The notes beneath the pieces were generated by a model, which searched no databases, was not told the origin of the DNA, and saw nothing but the letters and a program-made list of their open reading frames with translations. DNA of 39,185 bases. Origin: Candidatus Parcubacteria bacterium (GTDB taxonomy: Bacteria; Patescibacteriota; Minisyncoccia; UBA6257; 2-01-FULL-56-20). Positions 1-8,279 of the stretch are shown one piece after another. Made by a program: the position numbers and the translations under genes. Position 1 is the first letter of the stretch. Each line of letters starts with the position of its first letter. The stretch is from NCBI GenBank assembly GCA_027355945.1, contig DAIEHA010000001.1, forward strand, positions 67,390 to 106,574, in the 5' to 3' direction.

Positions 1-2
1 CC

Positions 3-1727
3 GAGCCCGATGCGAGGATCGTCATCGTGGTACCGCGCAGTTCGGCGATCGTGCGTTCGATGAGCAATTTCCGGCTTTTGAAGCGGGAGGCTGATGCGGC
101 GGGAAAGGATGTGGCGGTGGAATCGGTTGATGAAACGGTACTTGCGTTCGCCAAAGAGAACGCGATCCCTGCTTCGCATCCTCTGTGGCGGGGGGTGAGG
201 GCGGAAAATGATGATATGGATAAAGGGATGTCCGATATCGTTCCGAAATCGAGGAGCGTTGTCCCGGAGATTTTGAAAAAGAAGAGGCGCGGCCAGGAGG
301 CGGAGTTCGAAAATGAGGAGGAGGGAATGACGGAGGATTCTGACGAAGGGGAGGAGGAAAGGGAGGAAGAGGAAACGAACGAAAGGAAGCCTTCAAAGGG
401 ACGGCGTCCCGTCATGGCGATCCGCGAAGAGGAGGAAAAGGAGGAGGAATCGATGGAGGAAGAGGAGGAGGCGATGTTCTCGGCCCCCAAAGGCCGCAAT
501 TCTTTCGGCAGCGGGAACGGGTCCCGCGGAAGGCGGCCGTTCGGCGACGATGATGACAATGATGATGACAATGGTCCGCGAAAGGGCATTGGCGGAAAGG
601 TATGGAGCACCATTATTGTGGTCATCCTTCTTTTCCTCGGCGGCGCCTATGTGGCGGGCGCCTATTTCGATCGTGCGAACATCTCCATCACGTTTAAAAA
701 GACCCCATGGACATGGCAGGGAAACCTCACCGTCGATAAATCCGTACCGTCGGATGACCTTGCGAACGGCGTCGTTGCGGGACAGGTGTTCACGTCCGAT
801 AAGAACGTGACGGATACATTCAAGGCATCGGGCCAGCAGAACGTCTCTCTCAAGGCGAAGGGAACGATCACCATCTATAACGATTACAGCACGAAGCCGC
901 AGGATCTCATCGCCACTACGAGGTTCCTCACCCCTGACGGAAAGATATTCCGCATCACGAACAACGTCACCGTGCCCGGTGCGACGAAGACCGCGTCAGG
1001 CGCGCTCACCCCTTCGTCCATCACGGCACCGATCGTGGCAGATCAGGCGGGCCCAGCCTATGACATAGGTCCCGTGGCGAAGCTCACCATCCCGGGCTTC
1101 CAGGGTAAGCCGCAGGAGAGCGGGTTCTGGGGTGCGATCACGGCATCCACGACGGGAGGCTTCACCGGCATGCGCGCGGTACCGACCGCAGGGGACGTCG
1201 CCGCGGCGCAGGCGAGCACCACCGCCGATCTCCAGGCGAGCCTTCAAGGGGGATTCAGCGGAAGCTATCCTAACAATTTCAAGATCCTCGATGGGGCGAC
1301 GCAGATCAGCATGGGTAAGCTTATGGTGAACACGACGACGGATGCCCAAGGGAATTTCACGGTATTCGCAACCGCAACGCTCTCTGCGATAGGGTTCGAC
1401 GAAACGGCGCTCAAAACGGCGCTTCTTGGTGCAGCACAAGGGACCGAGCAGAGTTCGACGTTCGCGGATATCAGTCTCACGTATGGCGCGGTTTCGGCGA
1501 ATTTCCCGAAGGGCCAGGTATCATTCTCCCTTTCGGCCCAAGGCGATCTCGAGCCGGCGTTCTCCACGGTCACGTTCGAACAGCAGATACTCGGCAAGGA
1601 TACTGCGGTGGCGCGCACCGCCATTGCGGGACTTCCCCAGCTTTCGAACGCGGAAATCTCCGTATGGCCGGTATGGTTGAGCACCGTTCCCTCGGATCCC
1701 TCGAGGGTGCATATCACCGTGAACTAG
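3..1727 (+). CDS. Membrane-anchored hypothetical protein, 5' partial: acidic low-complexity N-terminal region, one TM helix, extracytoplasmic beta-rich region (Parcubacteria-type conserved hypothetical)
   Basis: The frame stays open upstream of the track's GTG at 27 (EPDARIVIVVPRSSAIVRSMSNF...), so the true start lies outside the window. Acidic stretch, then TM VWSTIIVVILLFLGGAYVAGAYF. Confidence 0.75.
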   Translation, partial: EPDARIVIVVPRSSAIVRSMSNFRLLKREADAAGKDVAVESVDETVLAFAKENAIPASHPLWRGVRAENDDMDKGMSDIVPKSRSVVPEILKKKRRGQEAEFENEEEGMTEDSDEGEEEREEEETNERKPSKGRRPVMAIREEEEKEEESMEEEEEAMFSAPKGRNSFGSGNGSRGRRPFGDDDDNDDDNGPRKGIGGKVWSTIIVVILLFLGGAYVAGAYFDRANISITFKKTPWTWQGNLTVDKSVPSDDLANGVVAGQVFTSDKNVTDTFKASGQQNVSLKAKGTITIYNDYSTKPQDLIATTRFLTPDGKIFRITNNVTVPGATKTASGALTPSSITAPIVADQAGPAYDIGPVAKLTIPGFQGKPQESGFWGAITASTTGGFTGMRAVPTAGDVAAAQASTTADLQASLQGGFSGSYPNNFKILDGATQISMGKLMVNTTTDAQGNFTVFATATLSAIGFDETALKTALLGAAQGTEQSSTFADISLTYGAVSANFPKGQVSFSLSAQGDLEPAFSTVTFEQQILGKDTAVARTAIAGLPQLSNAEISVWPVWLSTVPSDPSRVHITVN

Positions 1728-1730
1728 GGT

Positions 1731-1759
1731 TTGACAAGGTAAGCCTTGTCGTCTATACT
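1731..1759 (+). promoter_or_regulatory. Sigma70-type promoter for the infA/ribosomal protein operon: TTGACA (1731-1736), 17-bp spacer, TATACT (1754-1759)
   Basis: Consensus -35, ideal spacer and near-consensus -10 directly upstream of infA. Confidence 0.8.
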
Positions 1760-1839
1760 CTTCTCATTGGTTTTATGACAATACTCCTGCATCGGACTTC
1801 CCGTTCTATGAGAAATTGCGAGTTCTTCGTATATTGCTG

Positions 1840-2049
1840 ATGGAAAAAGGGAAAGCGGTTGAAGGAAAAGTGATCGAAGCCCTGCCGGGGCTTACCTTCC
1901 GGGTAAAGGTGAATGGCCTGCCCGAGGAGGTATTGTCCCATCTGGCGGGGAAGATGAAGATCCACAACATCAGGGTATTGCCGGGCGATTCGGTCCTTGT
2001 GGAGTTGAGTCCCGACGGTCATCGGGGAAGGATCGTGCGGAGACTCTAA
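1840..2049 (+). CDS. infA: Translation initiation factor IF-1
   Basis: [26 protein letters not shown]...GRIVRRL is an S1-like OB fold typical of IF-1. ATG at 1840 preferred over the track's TTG at 1816. Confidence 0.93.
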   Translation: MEKGKAVEGKVIEALPGLTFRVKVNGLPEEVLSHLAGKMKIHNIRVLPGDSVLVELSPDGHRGRIVRRL

Positions 2050-2100
2050 CCGCGAAACCAATTGGGGCCACGCGTCCCTCGTAATCCCAAATCACCATCC

Positions 2101-2214
2101 ATGAAAGTCCGGAGTTCCATAAAGAAGATATGCGCAAGCTGCCAGATCGTGAAACGCAATGGCAAGCTGTACGTGCGTTGCAAGAATCCCAAACATAAAC
2201 AACGGCAAGGCTAA
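2101..2214 (+). CDS. rpmJ: 50S ribosomal protein L36 (37 aa, below the ORF-track cut-off)
   Basis: Translation [38 protein letters not shown]36 zinc ribbon C-x2-C-x12-C-x4-H; canonical position between infA and rpsM. Confidence 0.96.
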   Translation: MKVRSSIKKICASCQIVKRNGKLYVRCKNPKHKQRQG

Positions 2215-2223
2215 TCCACCGAC

Positions 2224-2607
2224 ATGCGTATTTTCGGCGTAAACATTCCGGACAACAAGAGGATCGAGATCGCACTCACGTATCTTTACGGCGTAGGTCC
2301 TGCAGTGAGCAAGCGCGCGCTTGTGGCAGCGAAGATCACCGAAGGGAAGCGGGCGAAGGAACTTACCGCTGACGAGATCCTCCGCGTGCAGAACTTCCTC
2401 GAGAAGAACTATCCGGTGGAAGGAGAGCTGCGCCAGCTCGTACGCGGGAATATCGGCCGCCTCAAGGATTTGCAGACGTACCGTGGCATGCGCCATTCCC
2501 GGAAACTCCCGGTGAGAGGGCAGAGGACGCGCACCAATTCGAGAACCGTCCGCGGCAACGTCCGTAAGACCGCCGGAAGCGGTAAACGTAAAGTTGATCT
2601 GAAGTAA
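2224..2607 (+). CDS. rpsM: 30S ribosomal protein S13
   Basis: MRIFGVNIPDNKRIEIALTYLYGVG...YRGMRHSRKLPVRGQRTRTNSRTVRG. Confidence 0.97.
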   Translation: MRIFGVNIPDNKRIEIALTYLYGVGPAVSKRALVAAKITEGKRAKELTADEILRVQNFLEKNYPVEGELRQLVRGNIGRLKDLQTYRGMRHSRKLPVRGQRTRTNSRTVRGNVRKTAGSGKRKVDLK

Positions 2608-2612
2608 CGACC

Positions 2613-3065
2613 ATGGGAAAGAAGAAAGTGAGCACACAACCGGAAAACGCGGCAGTAAAAAAGAATGCCGCAGCAGGAGAGGTCGTCGCGAAGGCAGCGA
2701 CCGCCAAGAAGGCCAAGCGCATCGGCGCAGGGAAGGTGTTTGTGAACGCAACATATAACAATACTGTCGTGACGGTGACGGACGAGAAGGGTAATGTGAT
2801 CGCATGGGCGTCCGCAGGTTCCCTCGGGTTCGCCGGCCCCAAGAAAGCGACGCCGTTCGCATCGTCCAAAGTGATTGCGGCGATCGCCGAAAAGATCCAG
2901 AACAGCGGCCCTCAGGATATCGCGGTCATTGTGAAGGGGATCGGTTCCGGCCGGGACTCCGCCATCCGTTCGCTCATCAATCATGGATTCAACGTGACCT
3001 CGATCAAGGATGCGACCCCGATACCCCATAACGGCCCCCGGCCGGTAAAGGTAAGAAGGGTATAA
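2613..3065 (+). CDS. rpsK: 30S ribosomal protein S11
   Basis: GKVFVNATYNNTVVTVTDEKGNVIAWASAGSLGFAGPKKATPFA...GPRPVKVRRV. Confidence 0.97.
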   Translation: MGKKKVSTQPENAAVKKNAAAGEVVAKAATAKKAKRIGAGKVFVNATYNNTVVTVTDEKGNVIAWASAGSLGFAGPKKATPFASSKVIAAIAEKIQNSGPQDIAVIVKGIGSGRDSAIRSLINHGFNVTSIKDATPIPHNGPRPVKVRRV

Positions 3066-3105
3066 GGAGCCAAGCATTAATCCTCTATCATATCAATACA
3101 ACACC

Positions 3106-3729
3106 ATGAGCCTTCGCGGACCAAAAGAGAAGAAAGAACGTGCCTTGGGAACCCGTCTCGGCCTTAAAGGGGACCGTGCCCTTTCCCCTAAGGCGGCGGC
3201 CCTCAGAAAACCGTATCGCCCCGGCGTACACGGTCCGAATTCGCGTCCGAAGGCGCTTTCGGAGTTCGGCCTCCAGCTCCGCGAGAAGAACAAGTTCAAG
3301 ATCGCGTATGGCTTGAATGAGGAGAACCTCCGCAAGATCTTCACCCGGGCCCAGGCTGCAAAGGGAGCGTTGGGAGCGAAAATGCTCGAGATCATGGAGC
3401 GCCGTCTTGATAACGTGGTGTTCCAGCTCGGATGGACGCCGTCCCGCGCCGCAGCCCGCCAGCTCGTGTTCCATGGCCACATTTTCGTGAACAAGCGGAA
3501 GGTGAAGTCGCCTGGGTACGAGGTCGATAAGGGCGATATCATCACCCTCAATCCTGCGTCCTCGGATATCGTGGCGATCATGTCCCGCAAGGATGTCATC
3601 AAGAAATATGATGCGCCGTCCTGGCTCCGCATGGATGCGGAGAAGCTCGAGGGCGAAGTGCTTGGCGCCCCTGCGGACATCAATCCTCCGTTCGAGATCA
3701 ATCTTTTGGTCGATTCCTTCAGCAAATAA
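3106..3729 (+). CDS. rpsD: 30S ribosomal protein S4
   Basis: S4 N-terminal region plus S4 RNA-binding domain (RRLDNVVFQLGWTPSRAAARQLVFHGHIFVNKRKV). Confidence 0.96.
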   Translation: MSLRGPKEKKERALGTRLGLKGDRALSPKAAALRKPYRPGVHGPNSRPKALSEFGLQLREKNKFKIAYGLNEENLRKIFTRAQAAKGALGAKMLEIMERRLDNVVFQLGWTPSRAAARQLVFHGHIFVNKRKVKSPGYEVDKGDIITLNPASSDIVAIMSRKDVIKKYDAPSWLRMDAEKLEGEVLGAPADINPPFEINLLVDSFSK

Positions 3730-3751
3730 ACCCCCCATTATCAATATTCCC

Positions 3752-4507
3752 ATGGAGTTTTCCCATCTTAGTTCCGCGGTTTCCATAAAAACCATCTCCG
3801 AAGATGCCAAGGAGGGCGTATTCGAGATCGAAGGGCTTTACGCAGGCTACGCGCTCACGGTCGGCACGGCGCTTCGCCGGGCGCTTCTTTCATCGCTTCC
3901 GGGCGCTGCGGTAACGGAGATCAAGATCAAAGGCGTGCCGCATGAGTTCTCGACGCTCCCGGGCCTTCAGGAGGACATCGTCGAATTTTCGCTCAATTTC
4001 AAAAATCTGCATTTCCGCATGCACGTGGACGAGCCGCAGGTGCTTTCACTCAAGATGAAGGGGGAGGGGGAGATCACGGGTGGCGATATCGTGCTGAACG
4101 CCGACGTGGAGCTCGTGAATCCCGAAGAGGTGCTCGGTCATCTTACCGCAAAGGATGCGGAGATCGACATCGAGGTTCGCGTGGAGCGGGGGCTCGGGTA
4201 CGTGGCGTCCGAGAGCAGGCGCGCCGAAGGGCGCCTTCCGATCGGTACGATCGCGATCGATGCGATCTTCACTCCCGTCATCCGCGTCAACTATACCGTT
4301 GAGGATATGCGCGTGGGCGACCGTACGGACTATAACCGTCTCCGCCTCGAGATCGGCACGAACAGCACCATCAGCCCGTCATCGGCCCTTCATAAAGCCG
4401 CGAATATCTTGCGGGACCACTTCGAGAAGGTGTCGGTGGTGGAGGTGAAGGAGTTCGAAGCGCCGAAATCCGAGTCGGGGAAGAAAGCGTCGTCGAAGAA
4501 GAAGTAA
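3752..4507 (+). CDS. rpoA: DNA-directed RNA polymerase subunit alpha, N-terminal domain only
   Basis: MEFSHLSSAVSIKTI...LYAGYALTVGTALRRALLSSLPGAAVTEIKIKGV; ends after the NTD with a Lys/Ser tail. ATG at 3752 preferred over 3593, which is inside rpsD. Confidence 0.95.
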   Translation: MEFSHLSSAVSIKTISEDAKEGVFEIEGLYAGYALTVGTALRRALLSSLPGAAVTEIKIKGVPHEFSTLPGLQEDIVEFSLNFKNLHFRMHVDEPQVLSLKMKGEGEITGGDIVLNADVELVNPEEVLGHLTAKDAEIDIEVRVERGLGYVASESRRAEGRLPIGTIAIDAIFTPVIRVNYTVEDMRVGDRTDYNRLRLEIGTNSTISPSSALHKAANILRDHFEKVSVVEVKEFEAPKSESGKKASSKKK

Positions 4508-4518
4508 GCATCATAACC

Positions 4519-4875
4519 ATGTTCCACGGCAAGAAGAAAACCCATAAGTTCGGCAGGCTCCGCGGCGACAGGATCTCGTTCATGAGGAATCTCGGGAACG
4601 ATCTCATCCGCGTGGGCGGCATCGAGACCACCGAAGCGCGCGCCAAGGCTATCCGTCCCCGCGTGGAGCGTTTGGTCACTTTCGCGAAGCGTCAGACCGT
4701 GGCATCCCGCCGGGAGATCCTGAGCCGCGTGGGGAACGCCCGCATCACGAAGAAGCTCATGGAGGAATACGGACCGCGCTATGCGGAACGGAAGGGGGGA
4801 TATCTGCGCATCACGAAACTCGGCACGACGCGCAAGCGCGACGCCTCCCGGATGGTCCGCATCGAATTTGTATAA
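4519..4875 (+). CDS. rplQ: 50S ribosomal protein L17
   Basis: FGRLRGDRISFMRNLGNDLIRVGGIETTEARAKAIRPRVERLVTFAK; follows rpoA. Confidence 0.96.
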   Translation: MFHGKKKTHKFGRLRGDRISFMRNLGNDLIRVGGIETTEARAKAIRPRVERLVTFAKRQTVASRREILSRVGNARITKKLMEEYGPRYAERKGGYLRITKLGTTRKRDASRMVRIEFV

Positions 4876-4905
4876 AACGAAGAAATAGGATATACTCTGC
4901 GAGTC

Positions 4906-5250
4906 ATGGAATATCACATTGACGTAAAGAACAAGGTGTTGGGCCGCGTGGCCACCGATATCGCCCTCATCCTGCAGGGGAAGAAATCGGCGTCGTATCA
5001 GGCGAACCAGGTGAGCGATGACAAGGTCTACGTGAAGAACGTGGATGGGATCATCGTGACCGGCAACAAAATGGTGGATAAGATCTATTACAACCATACC
5101 GGGTACGTGGGGCATCTTAAGGAGAAACGCCTCGAAGAGAGGATGGAGAAGGATCCCCGCTGGGTGCTTCGCCATGCCGTGCGCAAGATGCTTCCGCGGA
5201 ACTTCCTCACGCAGCGCCGCATCAAGAACCTCATCTTCGTCGAGAAGTAA
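4906..5250 (+). CDS. rplM: 50S ribosomal protein L13
   Basis: LGRVATDIALILQGKKSASYQANQVSDDKVYVKNVDGIIVTGNKMVDKIYYNHTGYVGHLKE. Confidence 0.96.
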   Translation: MEYHIDVKNKVLGRVATDIALILQGKKSASYQANQVSDDKVYVKNVDGIIVTGNKMVDKIYYNHTGYVGHLKEKRLEERMEKDPRWVLRHAVRKMLPRNFLTQRRIKNLIFVEK

Positions 5251-5267
5251 TATCCATCATCCCGAAA

Positions 5268-5726
5268 ATGGCAACCACCGAAACAACCAAGAAGGAGAAC
5301 GCCCCGCGCCAGCATGCAGCCGCGCATCATACCGCCCATGCGGGCCGGTACACGGAGGCCGTCGGCCGTCGCAAGACCGCGATCGCGCGCGTGCGCATCG
5401 TTGCGGGAAAGGGGAAGGTGACCGTGAACGGAAAAGACCTTAAGAGCTATTTCACCATCCCGCGCCTCGTTGCCGCGGCGAAAGCACCGCTCGAACAGCT
5501 CCAGCTCGGCGACATTGACGTTTCCGTGAAGGTGGTCGGCGGAGGGATCAATGCCCAGGCGGAAGCCATCCGTCTCGGCCTTGCTCGGGCTATCATTGAG
5601 AAGAGCGCCGAATGGAAACCCCGCCTTCATGTGATGGGATTCCTTACTCGTGATTCCCGAATGGTGGAACGCAAGAAGTACGGCAAGAGGAAGGCTCGCA
5701 GATCTCCCCAGTGGGCGAAGCGTTAA
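5268..5726 (+). CDS. rpsI: 30S ribosomal protein S9
   Basis: YTEAVGRRKTAIARVRI...GGGINAQAEAIRLGLARAI...DSRMVERKKYGKRKARRSPQWAKR. Confidence 0.97.
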   Translation: MATTETTKKENAPRQHAAAHHTAHAGRYTEAVGRRKTAIARVRIVAGKGKVTVNGKDLKSYFTIPRLVAAAKAPLEQLQLGDIDVSVKVVGGGINAQAEAIRLGLARAIIEKSAEWKPRLHVMGFLTRDSRMVERKKYGKRKARRSPQWAKR

Positions 5727-5739
5727 ACGAGCGCCACAG
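5708..5739 (+). repeat. 32-bp direct repeat, copy 1 (rpsI 3' end plus downstream)
   Basis: ccagtgggcgaagcgttaaacgagcgccacag, identical to 7557-7588. Confidence 0.97.
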
Positions 5740-5750
5740 GAAAAGTTTTC

Positions 5751-5778
5751 AAAAACCCCCCAGAAATGCGGGGTTTTT
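5751..5778 (+). terminator. Rho-independent terminator after rpsI
   Basis: AAAAACCCC ... GGGGTTTTT hairpin with U-tract. Confidence 0.85.
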
Positions 5779-5820
5779 GGTTATTACTGAATCCGGCTTA
5801 TGGATTGCCAGCAAACGAAG

Positions 5821-5844
5821 ACCGCCTGAAAGGGCGGTTTTTGG
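5821..5844 (+). terminator. Second intrinsic terminator
   Basis: ACCGCC TGAAAG GGCGGT followed by TTTT. Confidence 0.75.
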
Positions 5845-5948
5845 TTTGGTGGATTATCCTCACAGAGAGTTGCTATAGTTAGCCTTCTATAGTTTAATGA
5901 AATCATAGTAAGCACTCCTTGGTCAGGAGTCTAAAAAATCGTTTATGT

Positions 5949-7085
5949 ATGAATACAAAAAATAAGATAGCGGCGATTTTGATGTCTGCCGTGTTTGTCG
6001 TGCCAGGCATCTCACTTGCCCAAACCCAAAGCGTCGCAAGCATGCAGGAGGAGCTCCAGCAGCTCCTTGCGGAGGTGAACGCGCTTGAGGCGCAGATCGC
6101 CGCCCAGGGCGTATCGGCGCCATCGTGGTGCTATACCTTCGATGCCAATCTTTCGATCGGCATGAGCGGGACGGCCGTAACCGCCCTGCAGACCGCACTC
6201 CAAAAGGATGGCGAGTCGGTGGCCGCAAACGGCACATTCGATGATCAAACCGCTGCTGCGGTGACGAGCTTCCAGGAGAAATATGCACGCGCCATCCTCG
6301 CGCCCTACAATCTTTCGAATGGTACGGGATATGCGGGCAAATCGACGAGGGCGGAGCTTAACTCCCTCTTCGGATGCGGCCGGACGAATGCACCTTTGAT
6401 TCCGGTTCAGCCGGTCGGCCCCGAACCGGTGCAGCCCCTGGTATACGGGACGTCTTCTACGGTCACTCCTCCCGTTCCCTGTCCCGCATCCGGCGGCTGC
6501 GGCAATGCCCCCATCATCATCGCGACAGGAACGCTACCCGTTCCCTGTCCCGCGTCCGGCGGCTGCGGTAATGGGCCGATCACCGCGACGGGAACCATGC
6601 CGGGCCCCTCGCTCACCATTACGCCAAGCAAGGTATCCGACGCGGCTTCGTCTCCGTTGATCCCGGGAGAAAACGACATCGATCTCTTCAATGTGGATCT
6701 TACGGCAGGAGTATCCTCGAACGTCACCGTGAATACGGTGAATGTAAGTTGCGGCGGTATGGCCTGCGCGAACGGGGTTACCAATCTTCGGCTTGAAGAG
6801 GTGGTGGCGAATGGGCAACCCATTTCCGTAAAAACATGGACGGGCTCCACAAACCCCCAATTGTTCACGCCCAATCTCGTGATCCCCGCAGGCACTACGG
6901 TGACCTTGGCACTTTACGCTGACATTGCATCGAATGCGCCCGTGGGACAGCAGATGCAGTGGTCGCTTACTCCCGGAGGCGGATTAGTAACGATTACTCC
7001 CGCAGGGAGTACCAGTGGAAGCGCCTATGGCAACATTCTTAGCATCGGGTCTGGTGCATCTATACAGCCTACAACGGCACCGTGA
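5949..7085 (+). CDS. Secreted surface protein with PG_binding_1-type domain, Pro/Gly/Cys repeat linker and beta-sandwich module; 5' part of a frameshifted ORF
   Basis: Signal peptide MNTKNKIAAILMSAVFVVPGISLAQ; NLSIGMSGTAVTALQTALQKDG...FQEKYARAILAPYNLSNGTGYAGKSTRAELNSLFGC is PG-binding-like. Confidence 0.8.
   Translation: MNTKNKIAAILMSAVFVVPGISLAQTQSVASMQEELQQLLAEVNALEAQIAAQGVSAPSWCYTFDANLSIGMSGTAVTALQTALQKDGESVAANGTFDDQTAAAVTSFQEKYARAILAPYNLSNGTGYAGKSTRAELNSLFGCGRTNAPLIPVQPVGPEPVQPLVYGTSSTVTPPVPCPASGGCGNAPIIIATGTLPVPCPASGGCGNGPITATGTMPGPSLTITPSKVSDAASSPLIPGENDIDLFNVDLTAGVSSNVTVNTVNVSCGGMACANGVTNLRLEEVVANGQPISVKTWTGSTNPQLFTPNLVIPAGTTVTLALYADIASNAPVGQQMQWSLTPGGGLVTITPAGSTSGSAYGNILSIGSGASIQPTTAP
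6471..6600 (+). repeat. Two-copy tandem repeat, period 66 bp, encoding (L/P)PVPCPASGGCGN(A/G)PI..ATGT
   Basis: cccgttccctgtcccgc(a/g)tccggcggctgcgg at 6471 and again at 6537. Confidence 0.9.
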
Positions 7086-7519
7086 ATGTGAGCCTTGATG
7101 CTTCCACGCCGGCATCGAAGGTTTTGGCTAACGGCCAAACTGGCGTAGACTTCGCCACAATCGATCTTTCTGCGGTCGGAGGTAACGCGATCATCCAGTC
7201 ATTGTCGATTGTCTCAGACAGTTCAAATGCGACGAGTGGTCTTGCTGACATATTTATCTATGACGGGTCTAAGTCGATCGGATTTGCTCCGGGTTTAGGG
7301 TCGCTTGCAAGCGCTCAAGGAGGCGATGCGGAGATTTCCCTCAGCTCCCCGATCACGCTTATGAGCGGACAAAGTGTCGCCTTGACGCTTGAGGCGGATC
7401 TCACCGCGCAAGCAACCGGATCATCGTTCGATCTTGGCATCGGTGGCGGCGGGGGAAACTTTGCCACAATGACCCCGAATCATTCAGTGTACGGCAACAG
7501 TATGACCGTTTCTCAATAG
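7082..7519 (+). CDS. 3' part of the interrupted surface protein: second beta-sandwich module in the +1-shifted frame
   Basis: TVNVSLDASTPASKVLANGQTGVDFATIDLSAVGGN...; the frame is open upstream as ...YNGTVNVSLDAS, immediately continuing the first ORF's GSGASIQ. Confidence 0.7.
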   Translation: MNVSLDASTPASKVLANGQTGVDFATIDLSAVGGNAIIQSLSIVSDSSNATSGLADIFIYDGSKSIGFAPGLGSLASAQGGDAEISLSSPITLMSGQSVALTLEADLTAQATGSSFDLGIGGGGGNFATMTPNHSVYGNSMTVSQ

Positions 7520-7556
7520 AAATTCTTTCCTAAAGTCCGCCACAGACCAAAGCGTG

Positions 7557-7588
7557 CCAGTGGGCGAAGCGTTAAACGAGCGCCACAG
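7557..7588 (+). repeat. 32-bp direct repeat, copy 2 (rpsI tail remnant QWAKR-stop)
   Basis: ccagtgggcgaagcgttaaacgagcgccacag, identical to 5708-5739. Confidence 0.97.
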
Positions 7589-7607
7589 ACCAATACGATA
7601 GAACAAG

Positions 7608-7632
7608 AAGCCTCGGTAAGCCGGGGCTTTTT
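7608..7632 (+). terminator. Intrinsic terminator
   Basis: AAGCCTCGG TAAG CCGGGGCTTTTT, one G-U wobble. Confidence 0.75.
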
Positions 7633-7661
7633 GGTAGATGTGATAGAATGGAACCGTATAA

Positions 7662-7985
7662 ATGGAAGAGATGAAAAAAACGGCAACTTCCGGCGGTGCG
7701 GCGCACGCCATACCTCAGGATCTGCGGCGGGCGCTCGCGTCCGATCCGGCGGCGAGAGCAAAATGGGAGGATATCACGCCGCTTGCGCGCAATGAATGGA
7801 TATGCTGGACGATCTCCGTCAAAACGCCGGAGGTGAGGAAGCAGCATGTTGAGCGGGTATGCACGGAATTGAAAGAGGGGATACGCCGTCCCTGTTGTTG
7901 GATAGGCTGCACCCATCGAAAGGACAAACCGATGAGCCGTTCGCAGAGATTCATATTGGGTAAAAGATCCAGCAAGAACGCGTGA
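7662..7985 (+). CDS. YdeI/OmpD-associated (OmdA) family protein
   Basis: IPQDLRRALASDPAARAKWEDITPLARNEWICWTISVKTPEVRKQHVERVCTELKEGIRRPCCW matches the family pattern. Confidence 0.75.
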   Translation: MEEMKKTATSGGAAHAIPQDLRRALASDPAARAKWEDITPLARNEWICWTISVKTPEVRKQHVERVCTELKEGIRRPCCWIGCTHRKDKPMSRSQRFILGKRSSKNA

Positions 7986-8257
7986 AACGGTCCCTCTGGA
8001 TCATCGTGATCGGCGCGGCGGTCGTGCTCGCCATCCTTGCCGCGTGGCAATTCGCAATCCTACAGAAGGCTCATCGTTCGTTCGCGGACTACGCCGCGTT
8101 CAGGGGTTGCGTGGCGATCACAAGCCGATCGGATGCATCGGGGACCTGCACGCTCGCGAACGGCGAGACCATCACCCTCGTAAAGTCCGACGGTCGCTGG
8201 TTTCTCGAAGGAGACCTTCCGTGGGGCTGTCTCGGCAATTTTTGCTATGGGCTCTAG
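7982..8257 (+). CDS. Small single-TM exported hypothetical protein
   Basis: MKRSLWIIVIGAAVVLAILAAWQFAIL..., GTG start overlapping the previous stop (GTGA). Confidence 0.6.
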   Translation: MKRSLWIIVIGAAVVLAILAAWQFAILQKAHRSFADYAAFRGCVAITSRSDASGTCTLANGETITLVKSDGRWFLEGDLPWGCLGNFCYGL

Positions 8258-8279
8258 TCGGTGTGTTAAAATAACTTCA

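Noticed and set aside
300-500. Purine-rich repeat-like tract as a possible regulatory or H-DNA element
   Set aside because: Explained by Glu/Lys/Gly codons of the acidic region in the first CDS; no independent evidence.
6471-6600. Possible CRISPR-like repeat
   Set aside because: Only two in-frame 66-bp copies inside a coding region; protein linker repeat, not a repeat-spacer array.
7068-7085. Programmed ribosomal frameshift
   Set aside because: No slippery heptamer or clear downstream stimulatory structure; indel or decay is simpler.
5919-7085. UGA recoding (code 25) considered because of the CPR-like content
   Set aside because: TGA terminates many recognisable genes at the expected C-terminus (e.g. 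the PG-binding protein at 11690, mpg, atpB), so the standard bacterial code fits.
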